Origin: Hymenobacter glacieicola | Lineage (GTDB): Bacteria > Bacteroidota > Bacteroidia > Cytophagales > Hymenobacteraceae | Reading direction: 5' to 3' | Assembly: GCF_014640315.1 (NCBI RefSeq) | Contig: NZ_BMGS01000005.1 | Span: 310,001 to 374,000, forward strand | DNA: 64,000 nt | Program-made: the position numbers and the translations under genes | The notes under the pieces: generated by a model | The model's database searches: none | The model's input: only the letters and a program-made list of their open reading frames with translations | What the model was told of the DNA's origin: nothing | Shown here: positions 1-5,927 of the stretch, in pieces | Numbering within the stretch: position 1 is the first letter of the stretch | Layout of the letters: every line of letters starts with the position of its first letter

Positions 1-101
1 ATGCGCGTAGGCTTCTTGATGTACTCTTCAGCCTTGCCAACGAATTTTTTGAAGAGGGGCGAAGAGGCAATATTTTCGCCGTTAGGGGTTTGCTTGTCCA
101 T
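1..101 (-). CDS. N-terminus of a small protein, possibly YkvA/DUF1232 type (partial)
   Basis: The minus strand has an ATG at 101-99 and an open frame running off the left edge. The visible 33 residues start MDKQTPNGENIASSP and continue with LFKKFVGKAEEYIKKP. A short polar leader followed by an amphipathic KKFVGKAEEYIKKP helix resembles the beginning of YkvA/DUF1232 membrane proteins of Bacteroidota, but the diagnostic part lies outside the window. The identification is therefore inference from a very short stretch; that it is a gene start is more secure, because the frame is open and the codon choice matches the neighbours. Confidence 0.45.
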   Translation of the reverse strand, partial: MDKQTPNGENIASSPLFKKFVGKAEEYIKKPTR

Positions 102-206
102 AGAGCGTAAGGAGAGAAGAAGAGTGGGAAAGGAGCAGCGGGTTGGTGCCCTAGCGGTGTGCTATACTCCGTTGATGTAAAATGGTTTTGGGCCGGAAGA
201 GCGGGC

Positions 207-241
207 AAAAACAAAAACGCCCCACTCAACAGAATGGGGCG
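207..241 (-). terminator. Intrinsic terminator of the NlpC/P60 gene
   Basis: Stem CGCCCCA (218-224) pairs with TGGGGCG (235-241). Read on the minus strand the hairpin is followed by TTTTTGTTTTTG, the expected U-tract, just after the stop codon of the gene ending at 268. Confidence 0.8.
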
Positions 242-267
242 TCGGAAAAGCCAAGTACGAAGGACGC

Positions 268-867
268 TTAGTGCTCTACGCGGCCAGCGGCGTAAAAATT
301 GCGGCTGTAGTAGGCCTGGTTCAGGGAGCTTACCATCACGCCGCCGTTGGTAGCGGAGTGCACAAACTTGCCATCTTTCAGGTAAATGCCCACGTGGTAA
401 ATCGGCTGGCCGGGGCCCCGACGAAAGAATACCAGGTCGCCGGTTTGCATCTCGTCTTTCTGCACGTGCTTCACGCTGCTGAACATGGAGCGGGAGCTGC
501 GCTGCAGGGTAATGCCGTAGGCTTCTTTGAAGACGCGAGTGACAAAGCCCGAGCAGTCGGTGCCGCTTTTGCTGTTGCTGCCGTAGCGGTAAGGAGTACC
601 CAACCAGGATACTACCGTTTCCAGCAACGATTGATCGGCCGTATAGGTGGCCTCAATGCCTAGCTGGTGAGCTGCTTTGTTGTAGGCAACGGAATCGGAG
701 GCAGTGAGCAGGCGGGGCTCCTCCGAGCCGGAGAGTAGAGTGCTGATAAAGGAAGCTTCCTGGGGGGCTGGCACTGCTGAGGCAGCAGAGCGGGCAGTGG
801 AGCTGTCGAAGAAAAAAGAGAGGACCATCGAGGCCGCGGCGAGGCAATACAGAATGCTGTTTTTCAT
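268..867 (-). CDS. NlpC/P60 family C40 cysteine peptidase (cell-wall hydrolase)
   Basis: A 199-residue secreted protein. An N-terminal hydrophobic segment (about residues 4-20) looks like a signal peptide. The C-terminal NlpC/P60 domain (about 80-199) has the catalytic cysteine in GTDCSGFV (Cys105), the histidine in YHVGIYL (His158) and a third polar residue in FVHSA (His170), the classic Cys-His-His arrangement. Members cleave peptide cross-links in peptidoglycan, usually the D-Glu to diamino-acid bond. The start at 867 was chosen because the signal peptide begins there; the frame is open 58 codons further upstream, but that part reads as basic, non-secretory sequence. It is a single gene followed by its own terminator. 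Substrate specificity cannot be seen. Confidence 0.9.
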   Translation of the reverse strand: MKNSILYCLAAASMVLSFFFDSSTARSAASAVPAPQEASFISTLLSGSEEPRLLTASDSVAYNKAAHQLGIEATYTADQSLLETVVSWLGTPYRYGSNSKSGTDCSGFVTRVFKEAYGITLQRSSRSMFSSVKHVQKDEMQTGDLVFFRRGPGQPIYHVGIYLKDGKFVHSATNGGVMVSSLNQAYYSRNFYAAGRVEH

Positions 868-1181
868 TGTCCGTCGGGAGGTGGTAAGGGCGCTGTCGGG
901 GTCAGCCGAGCAGCGTAAGCGTGCTTCTTTTTTTCGATAAGCAACCGGGAAAACCGGCAAGCAAAAGGGAGACGAAAAGGGACTTTTTAGTCGCCGAAAC
1001 CAGCGCCTGGTTCGACGGCTATTGGTTAAAGCTAGGCCCAAAAATTCTGAACTACCAAGTTTGCCCCCCGAATTAGGGTAAAAATCTTCTTATAGCACAG
1101 CGTGTTCTAGAAAAAATCATGTTGAATTTACCAACCGCTTCGGAATAGTCTCCGTATAATCCGGCCGCCTTTTTCCTGCCT

Positions 1182-1547
1182 ATGAAGCTCCCCCGTATTG
1201 TCGAGAATTCACCCCTCGCACGCCTGGCCCGCTTGAAGCTCGGAGCCCCTAACGTGGCCATGGTGCTGGGCGCTAGTATTCACCTGAGCGGGGTTAGTCG
1301 TGAACAGTTCCTGCGCGACCCTTTTTGGGTGGCCCACGAGATGGAGCATATCCAACAGTTTCAGCAGTACGGGCGGCTCGGCTTCCTGGCGCGCTACCTC
1401 CGCGACTGGGTGCGCTACGGCTACTACAACATTCCCTTCGAGGTAGCCGCCCGCGAAGCCGCCGAGCTGAAAGCCCACCTGTACGCCCAAGGCCTACCCC
1501 TACCCGGAGAAGCTGAACGCCATTCTACCCCCAAGGCGAAACGGTGA
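1182..1547 (+). CDS. Small HExxH metallopeptidase-like protein (DUF4157-like)
   Basis: 121 residues. The motif HEMEH (His52-Glu53-His56), followed by IQQFQQYG, is the HExxH zinc signature with the helix context seen in DUF4157-like proteins. There is no signal peptide and no membrane segment; the C-terminal tail (EAERHSTPKAKR) is basic. The third zinc ligand is not obvious: Glu in the FEVAAREAAELKAH helix (about residues 88-100) is a candidate. A proteolytic function is not shown, since several HExxH families of this size act only as domains. It is divergently placed to the NlpC/P60 gene. The start ATG follows closely on CCTGCCT with no Shine-Dalgarno. Confidence 0.75.
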   Translation: MKLPRIVENSPLARLARLKLGAPNVAMVLGASIHLSGVSREQFLRDPFWVAHEMEHIQQFQQYGRLGFLARYLRDWVRYGYYNIPFEVAAREAAELKAHLYAQGLPLPGEAERHSTPKAKR

Positions 1548-1590
1548 GTAGGTGATTTAGTGATTCAGTAAGGACAGTAACGCTAACACC

Positions 1591-1699
1591 GCCGGTCATC
1601 CGGAGCGGGAGCGAAGGACCTTATCAGGCTAAAACGAGTCGTCGTTACGACGTCGTGCTACTGCGATAAGGCTCTTCGCTGGGCTCGGGATGACTGGCA
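1591..1699. repeat. Palindromic intergenic repeat (REP/BIME-like), copy 1
   Basis: Arms 1591-1625 and 1665-1699 are inverted copies (about 29 of 35 positions) beginning GCC(A/G)GTCATCC and containing AGCGAAG and CCTTATC. The loop holds a second small palindrome CGTCG-TTA-CGACG near 1640-1652. The arm wording (GTCATCC..GAGC..AGCGAAG..CCTTATC) is the kind found many times in Hymenobacter intergenic DNA. It fills the gap between the HExxH gene and the convergent SDR gene and may serve as a transcript-end structure. Confidence 0.75.
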
Positions 1700-1756
1700 G
1701 TTTACGGGTGCTTTCTAATCAGCCGACCAATTAGCTTATCGTCTGAATCACCGTTT

Positions 1757-2515
1757 CTACAGCGCGGCCAGGCGGCCACCGTCGGCTACCAAGGTGGTGC
1801 CGTTGATAAAGCTGGCTTCGGGGGAGGCGATAAAGCAGATGGCGGCGGCCAGTTCTTCCGGAGTGCCTACCTGGCCGGTAATTTTCTCCTTGCCACTCTT
1901 AACGTTCGGGTTTTCCCGGAGCATGGGCGTATCCACGGCGCCGGGGGCTACGGCATTAATGCGGGCCTGGGTGTGCGAAATTTCCTGGCTGAGGCCGCGC
2001 ACGAAAGCTTCGATGGCACCTTTGCTGGTAGCGTAGGGCACTACGTTGGCCGTGGTCTGCTGGGCATGCACGGAGCTAACGGCCACAATGGCCCCGTACT
2101 TCATGTGGGGCAAGCAAAGCTGAGTTAGTCGGAACAGGGGCCGTAGGTTTACTTGCATGAGCTGGTCCCAGGCCTTAGGGGCGAGCTTCAGGATGGGCTC
2201 AAACGTCATCATTCCGGCATCGTTAATCAGCACATCAATCCGGCCCCACTCCTTGACCGTGCGCTCCACAGCGTGCACCAGGTGGCCGTCTTTGCCGACG
2301 TCGGTGCGGATAAACAAGGCCACCCCTCCACTCTGCTGAATAAGCTGTACGGTCTGCTGTCCTTCTTTCGCATCGCGCCCGAGCACAGCCACGCGGCCCC
2401 CCTCCCGGCCCAGCCGAACGGCCACGGCCTGCCCAATGCCGGAGGTAGCGCCCGTCACCAAGCAAACCTTATCCTGAAAGCGGCGGGCGGGGTCGGTAAG
2501 GGGCGAAAAGGGCAT
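1757..2515 (-). CDS. SDR family NAD(P)-dependent oxidoreductase
   Basis: 252 residues, the normal length of a classical short-chain dehydrogenase/reductase. The cofactor motif TGATSGIG is at 21-28, NDAG at 98-101 (usually NNAG), and the catalytic triad is Ser148, Tyr161 and Lys165 in YATSK. VAPGAVDTPM is the usual post-catalytic segment and FINGTTLVADGG the C-terminal signature. The ending is that of 3-oxoacyl-ACP reductase/glucose dehydrogenase-like SDRs, but the substrate cannot be assigned. It has no operon partner: a palindromic repeat lies downstream and a Ser-rich protein is divergent. Confidence 0.9.
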   Translation of the reverse strand: MPFSPLTDPARRFQDKVCLVTGATSGIGQAVAVRLGREGGRVAVLGRDAKEGQQTVQLIQQSGGVALFIRTDVGKDGHLVHAVERTVKEWGRIDVLINDAGMMTFEPILKLAPKAWDQLMQVNLRPLFRLTQLCLPHMKYGAIVAVSSVHAQQTTANVVPYATSKGAIEAFVRGLSQEISHTQARINAVAPGAVDTPMLRENPNVKSGKEKITGQVGTPEELAAAICFIASPEASFINGTTLVADGGRLAAL

Positions 2516-2723
2516 GTGACGGGCGGTTAAACGTGAGTAGGTGAGCTAACGACCAGGTAGGGAAAACGCTGTTGTTACTAGCATCGGGTCCGGAAGGTTA
2601 TGCCTGGCCCTGAGCAGGATAATTTTTAGCGGTGGCTATAACCTTCCGCTGGCTTTTCACGAATAGGGGAGGGAACTGACCTCCGGTCTGGTTCAGGTTA
2701 GATTCATCCCAACCCTTTCCACT

Positions 2724-3254
2724 ATGAGCACGCAAAAGTCCAACCAGCCCGGCGCTCCCGCCCATAAGCACGTAACCTTTACGCCCGCCAGCGAAACCTC
2801 GCAGGAGGCTTCCAATTCGGCCGAAGGCGCAGATAGCTCCGCTTCCTCCGCCTACAACGAGCCCAGCAAGGCTAGCTCCGCCAAAGGCCAGTCTTCGGCC
2901 TCGGGCCAGTCGGGTCAGCAGCAGTCGTGGCTGGATCAGCAGCAGTGGCTGAAGAACATCGATGTAAATCAGATCAAGGACTTCGGCACGAAAGCCCTGG
3001 ACCAAGTAAATAAGCTGACGCCCCGCCAGAAAGTAATGGGTGGTGCCCTGTTGGTAGGCGGCCTGAGCTGGCTGGCCCTGCGCTCGAAGAGCAGCAGCAG
3101 CGCCAAAGGCGAAACCTACCGCTCGTACCGCGGCTCTTCCGATAAGTCGAACAAGTCGAACGCCTCGTCCTCGAAGTGGGATAGCGCTAACGATTCCGTG
3201 TACCGCGGCGCTACCCGTAGCTACGGCGAAGACGACTACGCTTCCGATTTGTAA
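2724..3254 (+). CDS. Ser-rich low-complexity protein with one hydrophobic segment
   Basis: 176 residues that I do not recognise. Residues 1-65 are Ser/Ala/Gln/Pro-rich and probably disordered. The middle (about 66-105) contains WLDQQQWLKNIDVNQIKDFG and a short helix-like stretch ending TPRQKVMGG. One apolar segment (ALLVGGLSWLAL, about 107-118) could be a membrane helix. The C-terminal 55 residues are again Ser/Lys/Tyr-rich and end with acidic GEDDYASDL. Codon choice matches the neighbours and a strong terminator follows at 3293, so the gene is probably real. A tail-anchored or cell-surface role is guesswork. Confidence 0.7.
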   Translation: MSTQKSNQPGAPAHKHVTFTPASETSQEASNSAEGADSSASSAYNEPSKASSAKGQSSASGQSGQQQSWLDQQQWLKNIDVNQIKDFGTKALDQVNKLTPRQKVMGGALLVGGLSWLALRSKSSSSAKGETYRSYRGSSDKSNKSNASSSKWDSANDSVYRGATRSYGEDDYASDL

Positions 3255-3292
3255 GCAACCGCCTGGTTAGCTATGGCTGACAACTAGATAAG

Positions 3293-3332
3293 AACCCGGC
3301 CCGTGAGACTTTTCTCACGGGCCGGGTTTTTT
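3293..3332 (+). terminator. Strong intrinsic terminator
   Basis: A perfect 16-bp GC-rich stem (3293-3308 with 3313-3328) around a 4-nt loop, followed by a run of six T. It sits 38 bp after the Ser-rich gene. Confidence 0.95.
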
Positions 3333-3457
3333 CGAATAGGGTACCAACTGCATGAACAGCCAGCTCGACGTAGCAACTGCCCGCAGCTTCCGCGTATCAG
3401 GCGTAGGCTGCCAATTGGCTACGAACAGCAAGGCCAACTATTTCGCTGCAAAAACCG

Positions 3458-3988
3458 ATGAGCTTATCACCGTTAGCTGAACTTACGGCCGTGCTAGCTG
3501 CCGAAACTCCCCCGGCCGAAGCCTTGCAACGAGCCCTCGACCTGATTGGACCCCACCTACGTGCCGACCGTTGTTTTCTTTACGTCCGCGACCCGGCCCA
3601 GGCCCGCGGCCGCATTGCGCTGGTTTGGCGGCTGGATGAGGCCGTGCCCGACCCGCGCCACGACTGGCAAAACGATACGGGCGAGCTGCCGGAGCAGGAC
3701 CCCTTGTTCCGGGCGGCCCTGGCCGCCCGTCCTTCGGTTTATGTAGACGATGTGCAGGAAGCGGGCCCCAAGGTGCTTAACCAGGAGTTTGAGCGCCGCA
3801 CCTTCGGGCACCGGGCCCTAGTACACGCCCACATTACCGATAACAGTCAGCTCTGGGGGATTCTGCAACCCTGCGTGTTTGGGCACCCCCGCCACTGGAC
3901 TGCCGCCGAACGGGACTACGTGGAGGCTGCCGTTCCTCTGCTACTACCCGTTGTAAAAGAGTACATGCACGGCCTGGGCAAGATTTGA
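3458..3988 (+). CDS. GAF domain protein
   Basis: 176 residues that are essentially one GAF domain. Residues 5-35 form the first helix (AELTAVLAAETPPAEALQRA). ADRCFLYVRD is the typical beta-strand, followed by a variable ligand-facing region, RPSVYVDDV, and a closing LVHAHITDNSQLWGILQPC with GHPRHWTAAERDYVEAAVPLL. No histidine kinase, GGDEF or other output domain is attached, so it may be a stand-alone small-molecule sensor or regulatory subunit; the ligand is unknown. A tRNA gene lies downstream on the other strand, with a nested hairpin in between. Confidence 0.8.
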   Translation: MSLSPLAELTAVLAAETPPAEALQRALDLIGPHLRADRCFLYVRDPAQARGRIALVWRLDEAVPDPRHDWQNDTGELPEQDPLFRAALAARPSVYVDDVQEAGPKVLNQEFERRTFGHRALVHAHITDNSQLWGILQPCVFGHPRHWTAAERDYVEAAVPLLLPVVKEYMHGLGKI

Positions 3989-4035
3989 AAGCTGCGCTTT
4001 TGGCGTAGTTACCAAGCAAAACAAGCGTAAATGCA

Positions 4036-4083
4036 GAAGGTCCGCCTACTCCTCGCGTGGTGCGAGAGAATGGGCGGACCTTC
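4036..4083. terminator. Nested two-stem hairpin between GAF gene and tRNA-Thr
   Basis: Outer arms GAAGGTCCGCC (4036-4046) and GGCGGACCTTC (4073-4083) pair perfectly. Inside them CTCGC (4052-4056) pairs with GCGAG (4062-4066). No clear T-run follows on either strand, so termination is inferred from its place between convergent transcripts. Confidence 0.6.
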
Positions 4084-4093
4084 TAAACTGCTG

Positions 4094-4166
4094 AGCCTCT
4101 TATTGGACTCGAACCAACGACCTGCTCATTACGAATGAGCTGCTCTACCAACTGAGCTAAAGAGGC
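4094..4166 (-). tRNA. tRNA-Thr (anticodon CGT)
   Basis: A 73-nt cloverleaf on the minus strand. The acceptor stem is GCCTCTT (4166-4160) with AAGAGGC (4101-4095) and discriminator T. The D-arm is GCTC-AGTTGGTA-GAGC, the anticodon arm GCTCA-TTCGTAA-TGAGC, and the T-arm has the canonical GGTTCGAGTCC. Loop position 34-36 reads CGT, which decodes ACG, so threonine. The 3' CCA is not encoded (TCAG follows). It is a single gene with a promoter element at 4198-4205. Confidence 0.95.
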
Positions 4167-4197
4167 ATTTCCGAGGCGGCGTATCCGTCAGGGGCAG

Positions 4198-4205
4198 CAA
4201 AGATA
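4198..4205 (-). promoter_or_regulatory. Promoter -7 element of tRNA-Thr
   Basis: On the minus strand this reads TATCTTTG, an exact match to the Bacteroidota sigma-A -7 consensus TAnnTTTG, 32 bp before the mature tRNA 5' end. No clear -33 TTTG is visible. Confidence 0.65.
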
Positions 4206-4287
4206 GAAAGCCCAGCGAACAACGCGCAAGCACTTGTCGTAAATTTTTACAACCCCACCACCTACTAGCCGCTGGCTGCTCTACCGT

Positions 4288-4755
4288 ATGAAGTCCACTT
4301 CCCCTTCTTTTCTGCAGGCCGTAGGCAGTGGCCTGGCTGGCGCCCTGGTCTTGAACATCGTGCACGAGTCGGTGCGGCAGCTGCGCCCCGTGGACGCCCC
4401 GCGCATGGACATTCTGGGCGAGCGGGGCTTGCGCAAGCTGTTGTGTAAAGCCAATGCCCCGCAGCCCGACGAGAATACCGCCTACGGACTTACGCTGCTA
4501 GGTGATATTGCCAGCAACGGACTGTATTACAGCCTGGTAGGTACGGGCCGGGGCGTGTGGTGGCGTGGCGTGGCGTTGGGCCTGGCCGCTGGGGTAGGGG
4601 GCGTGGTGCTACCCGGGCCCCTGGGCCTCGGCGACGGTCCGAGCAACCGCACCCCGCAAACCAAAGCCATGACCGTGGCTTGGTACCTGCTGGGCGGACT
4701 GGTAGCAGCCGGAACTTCGGCGTGGTGGAGCCAGGCAAAAGCCGAGCGGGACTAG
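4288..4755 (+). CDS. Hypothetical membrane protein
   Basis: 155 residues, not recognised. Hydrophobic stretches lie at about 10-25 (AVGSGLAGALVLNIV), 92-112 (WRGVALGLAAGVGGVVLPG) and 128-145 (AWYLLGGLVAAGTSAWW), suggesting three membrane helices. A polar loop (27-63) carries HESVRQLRPVDAPRMD, and HESVR close to the first helix is a noticeable polar patch. The gene lies 57 bp before the FkbM methyltransferase on the same strand, but that gene has its own promoter-like CATCTTTG, so co-transcription is uncertain. Confidence 0.7.
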   Translation: MKSTSPSFLQAVGSGLAGALVLNIVHESVRQLRPVDAPRMDILGERGLRKLLCKANAPQPDENTAYGLTLLGDIASNGLYYSLVGTGRGVWWRGVALGLAAGVGGVVLPGPLGLGDGPSNRTPQTKAMTVAWYLLGGLVAAGTSAWWSQAKAERD

Positions 4756-4812
4756 CAAGAAAGCCGGGCGCGGCAGCCAGGATTCCCGGCTTTCCGGCAT
4801 CTTTGCGTTGCT

Positions 4813-5589
4813 ATGATGAAACAACTGCGCAAGCTACTGGTCCGCACGCTGGGTTTTGAGCGTTACATTCGGCTGGTTAGCCGCGTGTACTTGCGCCTGG
4901 TGGAAGCGGGCTGGGGCCGGCAGAAATACCCGGAGCTGTTCTTTTTGGAGCAGCTAGTGAAGCCCGGCTTTGTGTGTATCGACATTGGGGCCAACCTGGG
5001 CTACTACTCCGTGGCCCTCTCCCGGCTGGTGGGGCCGCAGGGGCAGGTGCTGGCTGTGGAGCCCATTCCCGATTTTCAGGCCATCTGGCAGGATAATGTG
5101 CGCCTGAGCGGCTACCAGAACCTGACGCTGCTACCTTACGCTTTGGGTGGCGAACAGAAAACGGTGCAAATGGGCACCCCGGAGCGCGACGGCCTCTTGC
5201 ATCATGGCATGACGAAAGTGGCCGCCAGCAACCCCCAGGAACACTACGCGCGCACCTATGAGGTACCTATGCGCGTGCCCGATGAGCTGTTCCGGAACCT
5301 GCCCCGCCTTGATTTCGTGAAGTGCGACGTAGAAGGCTTCGAGTACGAAGTGTTCCGCCACATGCAGGGCACCCTGCGCCGCTTTCAGCCCCTTATCCAA
5401 ACCGAGCTGAATGGGCTGGAAAACCGGCGCGCGGTAGCTAACCTGCTAGCCGGACTGGGCTATAAACCATTTATCTTGTCCGAGCGTTTTGAGCTTGTTC
5501 CGTGCACCGAAGCGCAGCTAAGCAGCGCCGTCACGGCTGATTTCTACTTTCAACCCGTTTCCCCAGCTCCCGCCCCGGAACTTCGCTAA
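4813..5589 (+). CDS. FkbM family SAM-dependent methyltransferase
   Basis: 258 residues. The SAM-binding motif DIGANLGYYS is at 57-66 and the acidic end of strand 2 is in AVEP (82-84). The FkbM signature KCDVEGFEYEV (170-180) is intact. FkbM proteins are O-methyltransferases, often acting on sugars or polyketides; the substrate here is unknown. ATGATG gives two possible starts three bases apart. CATCTTTG at 4798-4805, one base off the -7 consensus, lies just upstream and would give a very short leader. The stop codon overlaps the start of the DUF4834 gene (TAATG), so the two are translationally linked. Confidence 0.9.
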   Translation: MMKQLRKLLVRTLGFERYIRLVSRVYLRLVEAGWGRQKYPELFFLEQLVKPGFVCIDIGANLGYYSVALSRLVGPQGQVLAVEPIPDFQAIWQDNVRLSGYQNLTLLPYALGGEQKTVQMGTPERDGLLHHGMTKVAASNPQEHYARTYEVPMRVPDELFRNLPRLDFVKCDVEGFEYEVFRHMQGTLRRFQPLIQTELNGLENRRAVANLLAGLGYKPFILSERFELVPCTEAQLSSAVTADFYFQPVSPAPAPELR

Positions 5590-5870
5590 TGGTAAAATTC
5601 CTGCTCGTTCTGCTGATTCTTTGGCTTATCATGCGCTTTGTTATGCCGCTGGTGCTCCGGTTGGTAGTCGGCAAGGTGGTTAAAAAGCAAGCCCAACGCT
5701 TTGGGCAGCAATTTGGCGGTGCCCCTTTCGAAGCGCCCCGCCCCGAGCCCCGGCCTACCCGCCCCGACTCCGGCCAAGTGCACGTCGACTACGTGCCACC
5801 CCGCCAGAAACCGCAGAAGCCCAAAGAGTTTAAAGGCGGCGACTACGTGGATTTCGAGGACGTTAAATGA
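5589..5870 (+). CDS. DUF4834 family small membrane protein
   Basis: 93 residues: an N-terminal hydrophobic helix (about 3-29, rich in Leu/Ile/Val), a short basic stretch (KVVKKQAQRFGQQFGG), then a Pro/Arg-rich tail with the conserved ending FKGGDYVDFEDVK. The architecture and the GxYVDFEdvK tail are characteristic of DUF4834, a Bacteroidota family of unknown function. The start codon shares one base with the stop of the preceding methyltransferase, and a bidirectional terminator follows immediately. Confidence 0.85.
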   Translation: MVKFLLVLLILWLIMRFVMPLVLRLVVGKVVKKQAQRFGQQFGGAPFEAPRPEPRPTRPDSGQVHVDYVPPRQKPQKPKEFKGGDYVDFEDVK

Positions 5871-5878
5871 GTATTCTA

Positions 5879-5926
5879 CCAAAAGAAAGGGAGTGAAGCA
5901 GTTGAGCTTCACTCCCTTTCTTTTGG
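5879..5926. terminator. Bidirectional terminator
   Basis: A 21-bp stem (5879-5899 with 5906-5926) flanked by A-rich and T-rich ends, sited exactly between the stop of the plus-strand DUF4834 gene and the stop of the minus-strand DUF5686 gene. Confidence 0.95.
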
Positions 5927-5927
5927 G

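Noticed and set aside
3352..3480. Small open frame (42 codons) starting MNSQLDVATARS before the GAF gene
   Set aside because: It overlaps the GAF gene start in another frame, and has no domain, promoter or ribosome-binding signal.
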